Origin: Litoribacillus peritrichatus
GTDB lineage: Bacteria; Pseudomonadota; Gammaproteobacteria; Pseudomonadales; Litoribrevibacteraceae
DNA length: 64,000 nt
NCBI RefSeq assembly: GCF_039537985.1
Contig: NZ_BAABBN010000007.1
Location: 186,001 to 250,000 of the forward strand
Reading direction: 5' to 3'
Shown: piece after piece, positions 34,503 through 43,510 of the stretch
Position numbering within the stretch: position 1 is the first letter of the stretch
Layout: each line of letters starts with the position of its first letter
Position numbers and translations under genes: made by a program
The notes under the pieces: generated by a model
Told to the model about the DNA's origin: nothing
The model's database searches: none
Seen by the model: only the letters and a program-made list of their open reading frames with translations

Positions 34503-34982
34503 ATGAGTGTTGTTGCCAGAGTAGGCGAGTATTTGGATGCACAGCATATCCAATACGACGTCATTCACCACGGGTTGTCTAACAGTTCTATTGATTCCGC
34601 CAGAGCGGCAAAAATCTCGCCCATGAAGTTGGCCAAAGCCGTCATTTTAGAAGACCACGAAGGTCGTTATATGATGGCGGTACTTCCCAGCATGAATAAG
34701 ATTCGGCTGCACAAGTTGGCAGATACCTTTCAGCGAGACTTCCATTTAATTTCTGAACGTCGTGTTTATAAAATGTTTGACGATTGCGAGCCTGGCGCCG
34801 TACCACCGATTGGCCGGGCTTATAATATGGAAGCCGTTTATGATGAATTACTGGAGGAGCAGAAGGATGTTTTTCTGGAAGCAGGGGATCATCAATCTCT
34901 CATTCATTTAAAACAAAGTGAATTTAAAAAGCTGGTGGCGGATTGCCAGCATGGCCGGTTCAGTGGTGAGGTGTTTCACTAA
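34503..34982 (+). CDS. YbaK/EbsC-family aminoacyl-tRNA deacylase-like protein
   Basis: A 159-residue protein of the YbaK/ProX editing fold. It begins VVARVGEYLDAQHIQYDVIHH and contains the conserved lysine block KLAKAVILEDHEGRYMMAVLP and the substrate-pocket GAVPPIG loop. Family members remove misactivated amino acids from tRNA, and some stand-alone versions have lost this activity. The ATG follows TGGAGGGG. The assigned fold is secure, the substrate is not. Confidence 0.88.
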   Translation: MSVVARVGEYLDAQHIQYDVIHHGLSNSSIDSARAAKISPMKLAKAVILEDHEGRYMMAVLPSMNKIRLHKLADTFQRDFHLISERRVYKMFDDCEPGAVPPIGRAYNMEAVYDELLEEQKDVFLEAGDHQSLIHLKQSEFKKLVADCQHGRFSGEVFH

Positions 34983-35037
34983 CATTCGTGCGTTCTGGGT
35001 GCCTGAGTTCCGTGTGACTGAATTGTGCTTGTCTTCA

Positions 35038-35069
35038 CCCCGATCAGAGCGTCGGGGCTGTTCTTGTTT
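35038..35069 (+). terminator. Possible terminator after the YbaK-type gene
   Basis: A 6-bp stem CCCCGA/TCGGGG with an 8-nt loop, followed by a T-rich segment (CTGTTCTTGTTT), about 55 bp after the preceding stop codon. Confidence 0.5.
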
Positions 35070-35208
35070 CTGTGCCCTGCGCAAGTTTTCGTCCTTGATT
35101 GCCTGCGTTATTTCCGGATTAAGCTAATCTCATTAAACAGTGGTGTGGAACCTACGGCGGTTTCACATGCGATCACCCAGGCGCTAACCCGGAAGGCTGA
35201 ATAATGAT

Positions 35209-35910
35209 ATGGAAACGATAGATATCGCTTATGTATTTCATCAGGAAAAACACAGTTCACAACGGTTTGAATTTCAAATTGATGCAGACACTCTGACCAT
35301 CAGTAACCCGCCGGATAGTCCATTGCCTGAATGGGCTGCGTTAGAGTTTCATCAATGCAGTCATTGCCCACTTCGCTCAGACGCCAGCCCTTATTGCCCG
35401 GTGGCGGCCTGTTTGGTGGATGTGGTGTCCGGCCTGGATAATATAGTCTCGCATGATGAAATGGATGTGGAAGTGATCATGCCAGAACGAAATGTCAGCC
35501 GCCATACGACGGCGCAGCGGGGAATCAGTTCCATGTTAGGGTTGTTGTTTGCCACCAGCGGTTGCCCGCACACGGCGTTTTTGAAACCGATGGCGCGTTT
35601 TCATTTACCCTTTGCTTCGGAACAAGACACCATTTTCAGAGCCACCGGAATGTATTTGTTAGCGCAATACTTTCGAAAAAAAGAAGGCCATTCCACCGAT
35701 TTGGAACTGGATGGCCTGACGGAGTTGTATGACAACCTGCATGTGCTGAATGCCATGATGGCGAAGCGTATTCGCAGTGCTACTACCACCGACTCCTCAG
35801 TGAATGCCGTGATTTTGCTGGATATGTTTACTAATCTTATGCCGTTTGTGATTGAAGAAAAACTGGAAGACATCCACCATTTATTTCGCTCTTATCTGAT
35901 GGGTAAGTAA
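35209..35910 (+). CDS. Hypothetical protein with N-terminal Cys cluster, 233 aa
   Basis: Family not recognised. The N-terminal third contains a compact cysteine group, HQCSHCPLRSDASPYCPVAAC, that could bind zinc or another metal (CxxC followed by two further Cys). The rest is helical with no membrane segment or signal peptide, and includes RHTTAQRGISSMLGLLFATSGCPHT. The ATG follows an AAGG-type site. It stands alone between the YbaK-type gene and the lipase. Base composition matches core genes, so it is likely a resident gene. Confidence 0.75.
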   Translation: METIDIAYVFHQEKHSSQRFEFQIDADTLTISNPPDSPLPEWAALEFHQCSHCPLRSDASPYCPVAACLVDVVSGLDNIVSHDEMDVEVIMPERNVSRHTTAQRGISSMLGLLFATSGCPHTAFLKPMARFHLPFASEQDTIFRATGMYLLAQYFRKKEGHSTDLELDGLTELYDNLHVLNAMMAKRIRSATTTDSSVNAVILLDMFTNLMPFVIEEKLEDIHHLFRSYLMGK

Positions 35911-36194
35911 GGATGGATAAGTAAGTATGGATAAGCAAGAGCAGGTGTAGGCCAGTAAAAGAGCCTGCCAGTGAAAGGCTGAATGCTTTGGTTCTACCGC
36001 TTTAGTCTGAATGCGATAAGGTATGTCTGAGAATGACCGAAAAAAGTCATGTTTTACTCTGTGGTTTTTAAGAACTGAGTCACATTTTTTGCCCCGCTCT
36101 GTCTTGCCTACCCATCTGGGTAGTTCGTCCTGATTGTTTTGATTCCTAGTATCTTGGCCTCTCAAAATATAAAAACAACAGAGGACTAAATACA

Positions 36195-37205
36195 ATGTTG
36201 GCACGATTTGTCTTAATTCTAAGCATGACGCTGCTCAGTCAGTGGAGCTTTGCTGGTTTTTTCTTTGGTTCGGATAAGCAGTCTGCATCCACCAAATACC
36301 CTATCGTAATGGTTCCGGGCGCTGCTGGGTTTGATACCGCGTTGGGCATTGATTATTGGTATGGCATCACAGGTAAACTTCGCAATAAAGGCGCAGAGGT
36401 TTACGTGACGAATCTGAGCTCGATTCAGTCGAATGAGCAGCGTTCGCAAGAATTGATTGAAGATCTGGAAAACATCCTGGCCATTACCGGCGCTGAGAAA
36501 GTGAATTTGATTGCTCACAGCCAGGGGGCGCTTGCGGCGCGTTATGCGGCCGCTGTCATGCCAGAGAGCATCGCTTCCGTTACGACGGTATTTGGAATGA
36601 ACCGTGGTACACACTTCTCCAACGGGTTCCGTGATGCCATTGAAGAAGGCAGTTTCATCGAAACGATCGGCGTATTTCTGATCGATAACACCTTTAACTT
36701 TGTTGAGTTCTTGTCTGGTGTGCCACAAGACGGCAGCTACAACAGCGAACAACGTGGTCAGCAAAGCATTCTGGACTTGGCCGAAGCGACCAATCTGGAA
36801 AACGTTGCTCAGTTCAACCGAGATTATCCACAAGGCTTGCCCGCTCAGGACTGTATGGACAATCAGAATGGTACTCAGGGCGAAGTGTCCAGCGAATATT
36901 TTACCAACACCGAAGTGAATGGCGTTAAGTACTTCTCTTGGGGTGGTGTGAAAGCGCGTACTAACTGGCTAGACCCAATTGATTCGGTGTTTGTTACTGT
37001 GGTTGATTTGTTCATGCCAAAAGACATTGTCTGGGACGGCTTAGTACCAAACTGTGGTCACGGTTTAGGCGACGGCATCAAGATGAATTATCAGCACAAC
37101 CATTTTGACGCGATTAACCAAACCTTGGGACTGGGTCACTTGTTTATGGACATTCCGACCTTGTATGTTCAACAGGCAAACCGTCTGAAGAATCAAGATT
37201 TGTAG
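36195..37205 (+). CDS. lip: Secreted triacylglycerol lipase (Pseudomonas family I type)
   Basis: A 336-residue lipase with a cleavable signal peptide (about 1-20, ending SFA). The nucleophile Ser109 is in AHSQG. By spacing to the Pseudomonas enzyme, Asp281 (WDGLVPNCG) and His303 (NHFDA) complete the triad, Cys220 and Cys287 form the conserved disulfide, and Asp305 is a calcium ligand. The Asp-His spacing (22) and Asp-Cys spacing (6) equal those of the P. aeruginosa lipase. The ATG follows GAGGA. The next gene encodes its steric foldase, so export through the general pathway and type II secretion is expected. Confidence 0.93.
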   Translation: MLARFVLILSMTLLSQWSFAGFFFGSDKQSASTKYPIVMVPGAAGFDTALGIDYWYGITGKLRNKGAEVYVTNLSSIQSNEQRSQELIEDLENILAITGAEKVNLIAHSQGALAARYAAAVMPESIASVTTVFGMNRGTHFSNGFRDAIEEGSFIETIGVFLIDNTFNFVEFLSGVPQDGSYNSEQRGQQSILDLAEATNLENVAQFNRDYPQGLPAQDCMDNQNGTQGEVSSEYFTNTEVNGVKYFSWGGVKARTNWLDPIDSVFVTVVDLFMPKDIVWDGLVPNCGHGLGDGIKMNYQHNHFDAINQTLGLGHLFMDIPTLYVQQANRLKNQDL

Positions 37206-37341
37206 GTTCTGTGGTTGAGTTCAGTGATTGAGTTCAGTGGTATAAATCCGTAGTTGAATACAGCAGCGCTTTGGAGGTTGGGGGCAAGCACTTTCACCCA
37301 ATCTCCTTTCGGGCTGCTTTTTGCGTTGAAAAGGGTAGTGT

Positions 37342-38427
37342 ATGAAGAAGTCCTCTAAAGCAATGTTGTTGACCGGAACACTGGTGGTGGGCGGGCTGGC
37401 CATGGTGAGCCAGCTGTTGAAAGGTGAAGGCGGAACCCCGGATTTGGCTGAGGAGGCGACGTCCAAGGTCATTCGTTTGACCGAATCGGATTTACGTCGG
37501 GATGACGTACCCGTTTACTTCGTGGAAAAAGACTTTAAAGCGAATACAACGGCCGGACATTGGCCCGAACAGTTGCCGCCGATGTTTCGGGGAACCGATG
37601 TATTGGGTGCTTTGACCACAGATGATCAGGGTAATCTGGTCAAAGACGCCAATGCACGACAATTGTTTGATTACTTTCTTACCGCACAAGATGATGTCGA
37701 CCTGACTCAGATTCAACAGTGGTTACATCAGTACATTGATCAGCATCTTGAAGCGCCTGCGGATGAGCAAGCGTATCAGTTGCTGGGGGATTATCTTGAG
37801 TACAAAACCCAAATGAATGCTCTGTCTTTTGATCAGGACATCTGGGCACGCTTGTATGACCCGTCTCAGTTGGTGTCACAAAGTGATCTCAACAGTTTGC
37901 GTCGTGTATTTCAGGAAAGAGAACAACTTCAGCAATCGTTGTTTGATCAAACCACAGCGGAAGCCATGTTTGGCCAGGACAACCGTTACGATCAATATAT
38001 GCTGGATCGCATGGCGGTGGCCGCCAGTGATCTGAGTGAGCAGGAAAAACAGCGTCAGTTGCAGTCGTTAAATGCCCGGCTTCCACCTGAAAGCCTACGT
38101 GCGCGACAATCATCTCAGGCGGCAATACAGCATAAGTCACTGACTCGCGAGATGAGTGATTTGACTGTGCATGAGAAGTATCAGGTGTATGCCCAGAATT
38201 ACGGGGATGCCGCAGCAGAACGCTTGATGAAACTGGATCAGAAACGGCAGGCGTTTCAGCAAAAACGAGAGCAATATCTGGCGTTCAAAGCGGGCTTAAA
38301 TGATCAGCAAGACCAAGCGATAATTGATCTTTATATGAAAGAACAGTTGTCTCTGAGCGAAGGCGAAATAGCCCGGATGAAAACTCAGGACAAAATCGAC
38401 GCCCGACGAGTACAAAAGGGGTCGTAG
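37342..38427 (+). CDS. lif: Lipase-specific foldase (Lif, lipase chaperone)
   Basis: A 361-residue membrane-anchored steric chaperone. The N-terminal helix (about 8-24) anchors it in the inner membrane, with the body in the periplasm. It carries the foldase motif near residues 106-118, RQLFDYFLTAQDD, matching the family pattern RxxFDFxLSxxGE. A long Gln/Glu/Arg-rich helical scaffold follows, including LRRVFQEREQLQQSLF. It helps fold the lipase encoded 136 bp upstream before secretion. Confidence 0.93.
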   Translation: MKKSSKAMLLTGTLVVGGLAMVSQLLKGEGGTPDLAEEATSKVIRLTESDLRRDDVPVYFVEKDFKANTTAGHWPEQLPPMFRGTDVLGALTTDDQGNLVKDANARQLFDYFLTAQDDVDLTQIQQWLHQYIDQHLEAPADEQAYQLLGDYLEYKTQMNALSFDQDIWARLYDPSQLVSQSDLNSLRRVFQEREQLQQSLFDQTTAEAMFGQDNRYDQYMLDRMAVAASDLSEQEKQRQLQSLNARLPPESLRARQSSQAAIQHKSLTREMSDLTVHEKYQVYAQNYGDAAAERLMKLDQKRQAFQQKREQYLAFKAGLNDQQDQAIIDLYMKEQLSLSEGEIARMKTQDKIDARRVQKGS

Positions 38428-38437
38428 CCCCTCTTAG

Positions 38438-38727
38438 GGAACCTCTGAACAAGTCCGCTCTAGTTCAGCGGGCGCTAGAAAAACGTTAGAACAAGGCGAG
38501 CTTCGTAGAGAATGTCTAGACCTTTTCAAGAAGTTCAACACATAACGTGGTTACCAGTTATAACGTTTTTAAAGCCCCGCCCTTCGGGACCTTAAGAGAA
38601 ATGCCTCTTTTTTGTTGCGGCTTTTTGACGTAACCCTTCGGGTCGAACCCGTTAGCCTTCAAAACCGCGCCTCAAATAGACATTTCTCTTATAGGCCTGA
38701 GCAGAGAGGGACTTATTCAGAGGTTCC
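38438..38727. mobile_element. MITE-like element with 19-bp inverted ends and TTAG duplication
   Basis: A 290-bp non-coding element. Left end GGAACCTCTGAACAAGTCC, right end GGACTTATTCAGAGGTTCC; these are inverted repeats with 18 of 19 positions matching. The 4-bp TTAG is repeated directly outside both ends (38434-38437 and 38728-38731). Inside, a second inverted pair (TTAAGAGAAATG near 38592 and CATTTCTCTTA near 38682) allows an extended hairpin. No reading frame of useful length; mobilisation in trans is inferred. It fills nearly all of the lif to solute-binding-protein spacer. Confidence 0.8.
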
Positions 38728-38750
38728 TTAGATTGATAAGGCATTAAAAA

Positions 38751-39860
38751 CTACTTACTTGCTTTTAATGCCCTGTCCCATAGTGCTTTAAAGAAGTTTC
38801 TTTGACGAGTGGTTAATGTCGGCCACAAAATACGATTATTTTTGAAATAATCAGGGTCATTTAAATGAAATTGACTGACCTCTTCCGGCGTTAATTGGTT
38901 TTTGATGGATGCGTTTACCGGAGCGCTTCCTATGCCCCGGACGATAACGTCAATTTGAAATTGATCACTGAGTGTGAAATTAATCCACTCTTCTGCAATT
39001 TTTTTAAGCTGAGGCTTATCTGCTAATGTTTTGGTAATTGCATGACCGTCCACCCACCCGGTGGTACCTTCTTTGGGGTTGGCCATTTTCCAAACTTGAC
39101 CTCGTTTGGCCAATTCAGGAAATGAAAACCCCCAGGCTGCTGCCAAAGTATTTTTTTCCAAGTCATCTGCAGTGTCGACGCCTTTCCACATATTATTCGC
39201 ATTGGCGATCAGCTCAGCCAGTTTATTTTCAACGAATGGATCAGAGAGCTTCTGGGGGTTGGCGATGTTTTCTGCGCCCAGGCCCAGTGCCAGGGCCGTA
39301 ATGTAGATGTTTACTTCTGAGTAATCGGAACTCAGAGTATAGCGGCCTTTGTACGAAGGGTCCCATAAGGCAGACCAGGACTCAGGGGCAGAAGCCTCGG
39401 TTGCAGTATTGTATGCCAGACCGTAAGGGCCATGCACCATAGGCACTGAGTAAACCACACCATTTTCGGTGGTGTAGTCCGCCTTTTGTAGACTGGGTAA
39501 TATCTTCGAATAATTGGGTATGTTGTCCAAGTTGATAGGAAGAATTAAACCTTGAGAAATCAACTTATAACGTTCGTCTTTGATGATGTTATGACTGGGA
39601 GCGATGATATCAACGGCCTGTCTTCGAATGCCATTAAAGTACTCATCCGCTGAGGAGATATAAGTAATATTAAAATTGAGATCTTGGTTATATTTTTCGG
39701 CAATATAGGCTTTGAATTCCGTAACCTGGGCATCTGGAGCATACCCTTCCCAAGTGAGCATGTTCAGTGTAATTCCTGCCTGAGCTGGTGAGATGAACAC
39801 GCAGGTAGCACAGCAATACAAGATACTATAAAACTTAGTTTTTACTGAATCGAAGTCCAT
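38751..39860 (-). CDS. PotD-like extracellular solute-binding protein
   Basis: A 369-residue periplasmic binding protein with an N-terminal signal peptide (ending near PAQA). The mature start ITLNMLTWEGYAPDAQVTEF is typical of polyamine/amino-acid family 1 and 6 binding proteins such as PotD. It includes YLSSADEYF-like and VPMVHGPYGLAYN segments forming the ligand cleft. No permease or ATPase gene is adjacent, so it may serve a transporter encoded elsewhere or a sensory system. Polyamine as ligand is a family-based guess. Confidence 0.85.
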   Translation of the reverse strand: MDFDSVKTKFYSILYCCATCVFISPAQAGITLNMLTWEGYAPDAQVTEFKAYIAEKYNQDLNFNITYISSADEYFNGIRRQAVDIIAPSHNIIKDERYKLISQGLILPINLDNIPNYSKILPSLQKADYTTENGVVYSVPMVHGPYGLAYNTATEASAPESWSALWDPSYKGRYTLSSDYSEVNIYITALALGLGAENIANPQKLSDPFVENKLAELIANANNMWKGVDTADDLEKNTLAAAWGFSFPELAKRGQVWKMANPKEGTTGWVDGHAITKTLADKPQLKKIAEEWINFTLSDQFQIDVIVRGIGSAPVNASIKNQLTPEEVSQFHLNDPDYFKNNRILWPTLTTRQRNFFKALWDRALKASK

Positions 39861-39988
39861 AACAACACCTCAAAGTTGACCTGCCTTCAGGATAATGCTG
39901 TTTAGTATAGCCATCGATCACGCACTATTTAGATCATATGGAAGTTATCATGTGGGTTGTTCATAAATGGATGGACTAAAGCGCTGGG

Positions 39989-40960
39989 TCATCGCGGGCG
40001 TATTATAGTCTCAGCGTCGTTTTTTCCGGCGTTGAGATTCTCGGGTTTGGTGGTGTTTTCTTTTAATGCCTCAAGATTATTTGCCCATCGTTCGGTGAAG
40101 TGGCCTTCTCTGGGTTTGGCAAAGTCATCAATGTGCCAAATCAAGATGTGCTCGGGCAGGTTTTTGAACTTCTTATGATTCGCTTGCTTGTTAGTAATCA
40201 ACAACGATGGAAAACCGCTCTCAATGGCATCGCCTTTGGTGGCTTCGGGTAATAGGGTTGCGGCAGCTAATTCTTTCAGGTCTGTGTTTTCAATGACGAC
40301 TTGCATCATATTCAATTCGAGTAATTGATTATCTATGGCGACTTGCAGTTGGCGCAGTTTTTGAGCCATGAGTAAGTGATTGGCATTCAATTGGCGTTTG
40401 ATGTCGGCTTTGTGGGTCTCGTTAAAGCGAGACGAGCCTGCCACTACGGCCTGCAAATCCCGGTGTAAAATGCCCAGCATGATTAAACTGTTGGCCGGAT
40501 TCAGCCAGAAAAAGTGGGGGGTATTGCCCGATCGCTCGGTTAAGGCAACTCGTTCGCCGCCTGGCACATAGGCATGTGCCAGGTCGACAGGAATGATGGC
40601 GATATTTTGCAGGCGTAAATGGGGATAGATATCCAATTCAGGCCATACCGATGCAATGCCCAGCACTGCGTCCGCCTCAGGGTATTCGTTCACGGGTTGT
40701 CTGGCTAACCAGCCGGGAATCCTTTTAATGCTGTAGCGGGAGGAGGGTAAATAGATTAACTCGATGGCGGTTTTGACTATTAACTCGCGTGCCATGCTTG
40801 CTATCACAGGCACCGAAGTCGCCAGCTGAATTGTTTGTGGCTGGGGCAGTTCCTGGTTCGCGGTTGTGTTTGGTGACGTCGAGAGTGACGAGCAAGCGAA
40901 CAGGGACATCATCAAGATGGTGGCGATTAAGCCTCTGATCAGGCGCATAAATGTTGTCAT
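39989..40960 (-). CDS. fpvF: Metal-binding periplasmic lipoprotein, FpvF-like
   Basis: A 323-residue lipoprotein (lipobox SLFAC). It resembles divergent ZnuA/cluster A-I metal-binding proteins: TIQLATSVPVIASMARELI at the start, HFFWLNPANSLIMLGILHRDL in the middle, and a helical backbone. It is the last gene of the minus-strand operon, where the Pseudomonas fpvCDEF locus places its second iron-binding protein FpvF. With FpvC it would chaperone iron released in the periplasm to the FpvDE transporter. The symbol rests on gene order plus fold. Confidence 0.7.
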   Translation of the reverse strand: MTTFMRLIRGLIATILMMSLFACSSLSTSPNTTANQELPQPQTIQLATSVPVIASMARELIVKTAIELIYLPSSRYSIKRIPGWLARQPVNEYPEADAVLGIASVWPELDIYPHLRLQNIAIIPVDLAHAYVPGGERVALTERSGNTPHFFWLNPANSLIMLGILHRDLQAVVAGSSRFNETHKADIKRQLNANHLLMAQKLRQLQVAIDNQLLELNMMQVVIENTDLKELAAATLLPEATKGDAIESGFPSLLITNKQANHKKFKNLPEHILIWHIDDFAKPREGHFTERWANNLEALKENTTKPENLNAGKNDAETIIRPR

Positions 40961-40972
40961 GATGGGCTGTCC

Positions 40973-41857
40973 TTAAGCTGTTTTGGCGTTGAACTGGCGG
41001 AAAAGCAAACATAAAACAAACCATCCGCAGGCAAACAGAGTGATGGCAGGGCCTGCTGATACCGGCCACTCTTCATACATGGGAATCAACACCCCAAAGA
41101 CGGAGCTGGTGGTGGCAATCAGCACGGACAGCGTCAGCATTTGTTTCAGGTCGCGCGCCACCAGTCGAGCACTGGCGGCCGGAATCAGCAACAGCGCCCC
41201 GACCAGAACCGCACCAATGATTTTCACGGCAGCAACGGTAATTAACGCGATCAGGATGACGAAACCATAATCGTGAAGGCGGGTGTTGATCCGCTGGCTG
41301 TGGGCCACGTCAGGTGAGATGGCGACCAGATACGCCTGATTGCCAAACCGGACAGCAAGAAACACCACGGCCACTGAAATCACCGCCAGTAAGATCAAAT
41401 CATCTACGCCGGACACCAAGATAGAGCCAAACATCACTTGTTCGATGAGGTGAGCATTGACGTGCTTCGCCACATACAGCAGTAATGCCGCCCCCAGCGC
41501 CAGTGCAAACGAGAGAAACACCCCAATTAAGGCATCATAAGGAATGGTTGAGCGGCCTTTGATCCATTGCAGCAGCAACGAAAATAAGATGGAAAAAGTA
41601 AACAGGCTGATCCACGGTGCGGTGACCGGTTCACCCAGCAGAATGCCCATGCTGACGCCCGTGAGCACACTGTGGCCGACCGCTTCGGATAAAAATGCCA
41701 GACGCTTAACGACCACCAGAGTTCCTAATAGTCCCAGCATAGGTCCAATCATCAGACTGGCGAACAGGGCATTGATCAGGAACTCGTAACTGAACATTTC
41801 GGGGAGCCAGCCATGATCGACCGCGCTTTGGAACCATTGATAGAGAGTAGTCATCAT
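40973..41857 (-). CDS. fpvE: Metal ABC transporter permease, FpvE-like
   Basis: An approximately 294-residue ABC-3 (ZnuB/MntB type) permease with about eight to nine TM helices. The chosen start (ATG 41857 or 41854, MMTTLYQWFQ) is 8 bp after the ATPase stop; the frame can be extended to 42031 but that stretch overlaps the ATPase gene and is not permease-like. Family segments include EFLINALFASLMIGPMLGLL, KRLAFLSEAVGHSVLTGVSMG and AVKIIGAVLVGALLLIPAASA. It should form the channel for iron or another divalent metal with the adjacent ATPase. Confidence 0.85.
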   Translation of the reverse strand: MMTTLYQWFQSAVDHGWLPEMFSYEFLINALFASLMIGPMLGLLGTLVVVKRLAFLSEAVGHSVLTGVSMGILLGEPVTAPWISLFTFSILFSLLLQWIKGRSTIPYDALIGVFLSFALALGAALLLYVAKHVNAHLIEQVMFGSILVSGVDDLILLAVISVAVVFLAVRFGNQAYLVAISPDVAHSQRINTRLHDYGFVILIALITVAAVKIIGAVLVGALLLIPAASARLVARDLKQMLTLSVLIATTSSVFGVLIPMYEEWPVSAGPAITLFACGWFVLCLLFRQFNAKTA

Positions 41858-41864
41858 AAATACG

Positions 41865-42623
41865 TCAGGCGTTGAGTTCAGGCAAATTGGGTTGGATGTC
41901 TTCGAGCCGGGGTTGAATGTCTTGAGGCCGGTTTGTGAAAAAATCGGCCGGTGCGGCCTGGTGCTTGAGTTGTTGGTCGATCCAATACACTTGGTCACAG
42001 TGCTGTTCGACCAAGGCCCAGTTATGTTCAACCATGATGATGGTGCCGCCGGACTGATGATACTCGCTGAGAATGCCCAACACGTCGGCTTGGCCGGATT
42101 GATCCAGGCCGGTCATCGGTTCGTCGAGAATCAATAAATCGGGTGACTTTAATAACGCCGTCGCCAGCATCAACCGTTGGCGCTCACCGCCTGATAAATC
42201 ACCGACACGTCGGTCGAGTTTTTCGGTTAAATGTACTTGTTGGATGGCGGCCTGGATTTCAGCGGGGAGTTTCCGGCTGAACCAAATCGGCTTTTTACTT
42301 AACGACATCAATAAATAATCACGCACCGAGATCGGTAAACTGGCATCAAACGGCATGGACTGGGGCAGGTAGCCTAGCTTGCATTCTGATTGTTCTGGCC
42401 AGAGAATCTGAAGCGTGCCTTGATGAGCCGTCAGCCCAAGGATGGTTTTTAACAGGGTACTTTTACCACCGCCATTCGGCCCCAGAACCGCGTGCCAGCC
42501 ATGGGCGAAGAACTCGGTACTGATGTTATCGAGGAGCCGTAACTCGCCTTCGGAAACGGAGACTTCGTTGAGTTGAACGCTTGGACCTGGAATCGCGTAC
42601 TTACTTAAAACGGTCTGGCTCAT
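41865..42623 (-). CDS. fpvD: Metal ABC transporter ATP-binding protein, FpvD-like
   Basis: A 252-residue ABC ATPase. Walker A is GPNGGGKST, the Q loop is in LGYLPQSMPFD, the signature is LSGGERQRLMLA, Walker B is LLILDEPMTGLD, and the switch His is in IIMVEHNWALV. It energises the adjacent ABC-3 permease. The start overlaps the stop of the upstream binding-protein gene by four bases, showing tight operon structure. Confidence 0.92.
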   Translation of the reverse strand: MSQTVLSKYAIPGPSVQLNEVSVSEGELRLLDNISTEFFAHGWHAVLGPNGGGKSTLLKTILGLTAHQGTLQILWPEQSECKLGYLPQSMPFDASLPISVRDYLLMSLSKKPIWFSRKLPAEIQAAIQQVHLTEKLDRRVGDLSGGERQRLMLATALLKSPDLLILDEPMTGLDQSGQADVLGILSEYHQSGGTIIMVEHNWALVEQHCDQVYWIDQQLKHQAAPADFFTNRPQDIQPRLEDIQPNLPELNA

Positions 42624-43510
42624 AATGCCTGTTCCGCAGCATAGGTCAGCGCTGTGACCAGGGTGTTCAGGTTGCTGGTCATGTCTTCAGTGACCAGTTC
42701 CGTCCGGTAATCACCGTAAGTCATATGCGAAAAGTGATACAACCTGGAATGGGTCTCGCGTTCAATGACGTCCACGTATTGGTTTTCCATGTTTAATTCT
42801 GTGAAAAGTATCTGAACGTTGACGTCCCGGATTTTGTTGATGGTATTTTGTAATTGGGAGGCGCTGGGCGACACGCCGTGGGCGGGTTCAACCACCGCCG
42901 AGATGGTCATGCCGAACTCTTGCAACAAATAGCCATAGGCATTGTGAGTGCTGGCAATGCGAACGTGACTGAGGTCTAATCCCGCGATTTTCTGTTGCGC
43001 ATTTTTCTTGATGGTTCTCAGTTGCCGGGCAAAGCTGAGTGCGTTGCGTTGAAAGTAGCGTGCATTTTCGGGGTCCATTTTCGCAAGTTGTTTGGCGATG
43101 GTATACACCTGACGAATACTGGCATCGATCGATACGAAGGTATGGGGGTTGTGCTTGGTGCCTGCCGGATTACTGAGCAAAGGCACGCCCTCGTTGGCGT
43201 AAATGGTGGTCAGCGTTGGCAAATTCAATTGTCGGATCACTTCAATGGCAAATTCATCATGGCCAATGCCATTGACCACAATGGCGTCCATGGCTTTTAA
43301 CCGGGCTAAGTCGGCGGGTGCCAGTTTATAGGCGTGGGGGTTGAAACCGGCTTCGATCAAAGGCGTTACCGTGGCTTTATCGCCGACAATATGCTTGACG
43401 TAACTGTAGTAAGGATGAAGTGTGATGCCGATATTCAGCTGCGCAAAAGAGGCGTTTGAGAAAGCCAACCCGACGATCAATAGGAAAGCCGTGAGTAATT
43501 TGTTATTCAA
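42620..43510 (-). CDS. fpvC: Metal-binding periplasmic protein, FpvC-like
   Basis: A 296-residue cluster A-I (ZnuA/MntC) binding protein with a cleavable signal peptide (AFSNASFA). Likely metal ligands lie in TLHPYYSYV, AGFNPHAYKLAPADLARL, NGIGHDEFA and the acidic TELNMENQY strand. In Pseudomonas the equivalent FpvC receives Fe(II) released from pyoverdine. A zinc or manganese role cannot be excluded from sequence alone. It overlaps both neighbours by four bases. Confidence 0.85.
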   Translation of the reverse strand: MNNKLLTAFLLIVGLAFSNASFAQLNIGITLHPYYSYVKHIVGDKATVTPLIEAGFNPHAYKLAPADLARLKAMDAIVVNGIGHDEFAIEVIRQLNLPTLTTIYANEGVPLLSNPAGTKHNPHTFVSIDASIRQVYTIAKQLAKMDPENARYFQRNALSFARQLRTIKKNAQQKIAGLDLSHVRIASTHNAYGYLLQEFGMTISAVVEPAHGVSPSASQLQNTINKIRDVNVQILFTELNMENQYVDVIERETHSRLYHFSHMTYGDYRTELVTEDMTSNLNTLVTALTYAAEQAL

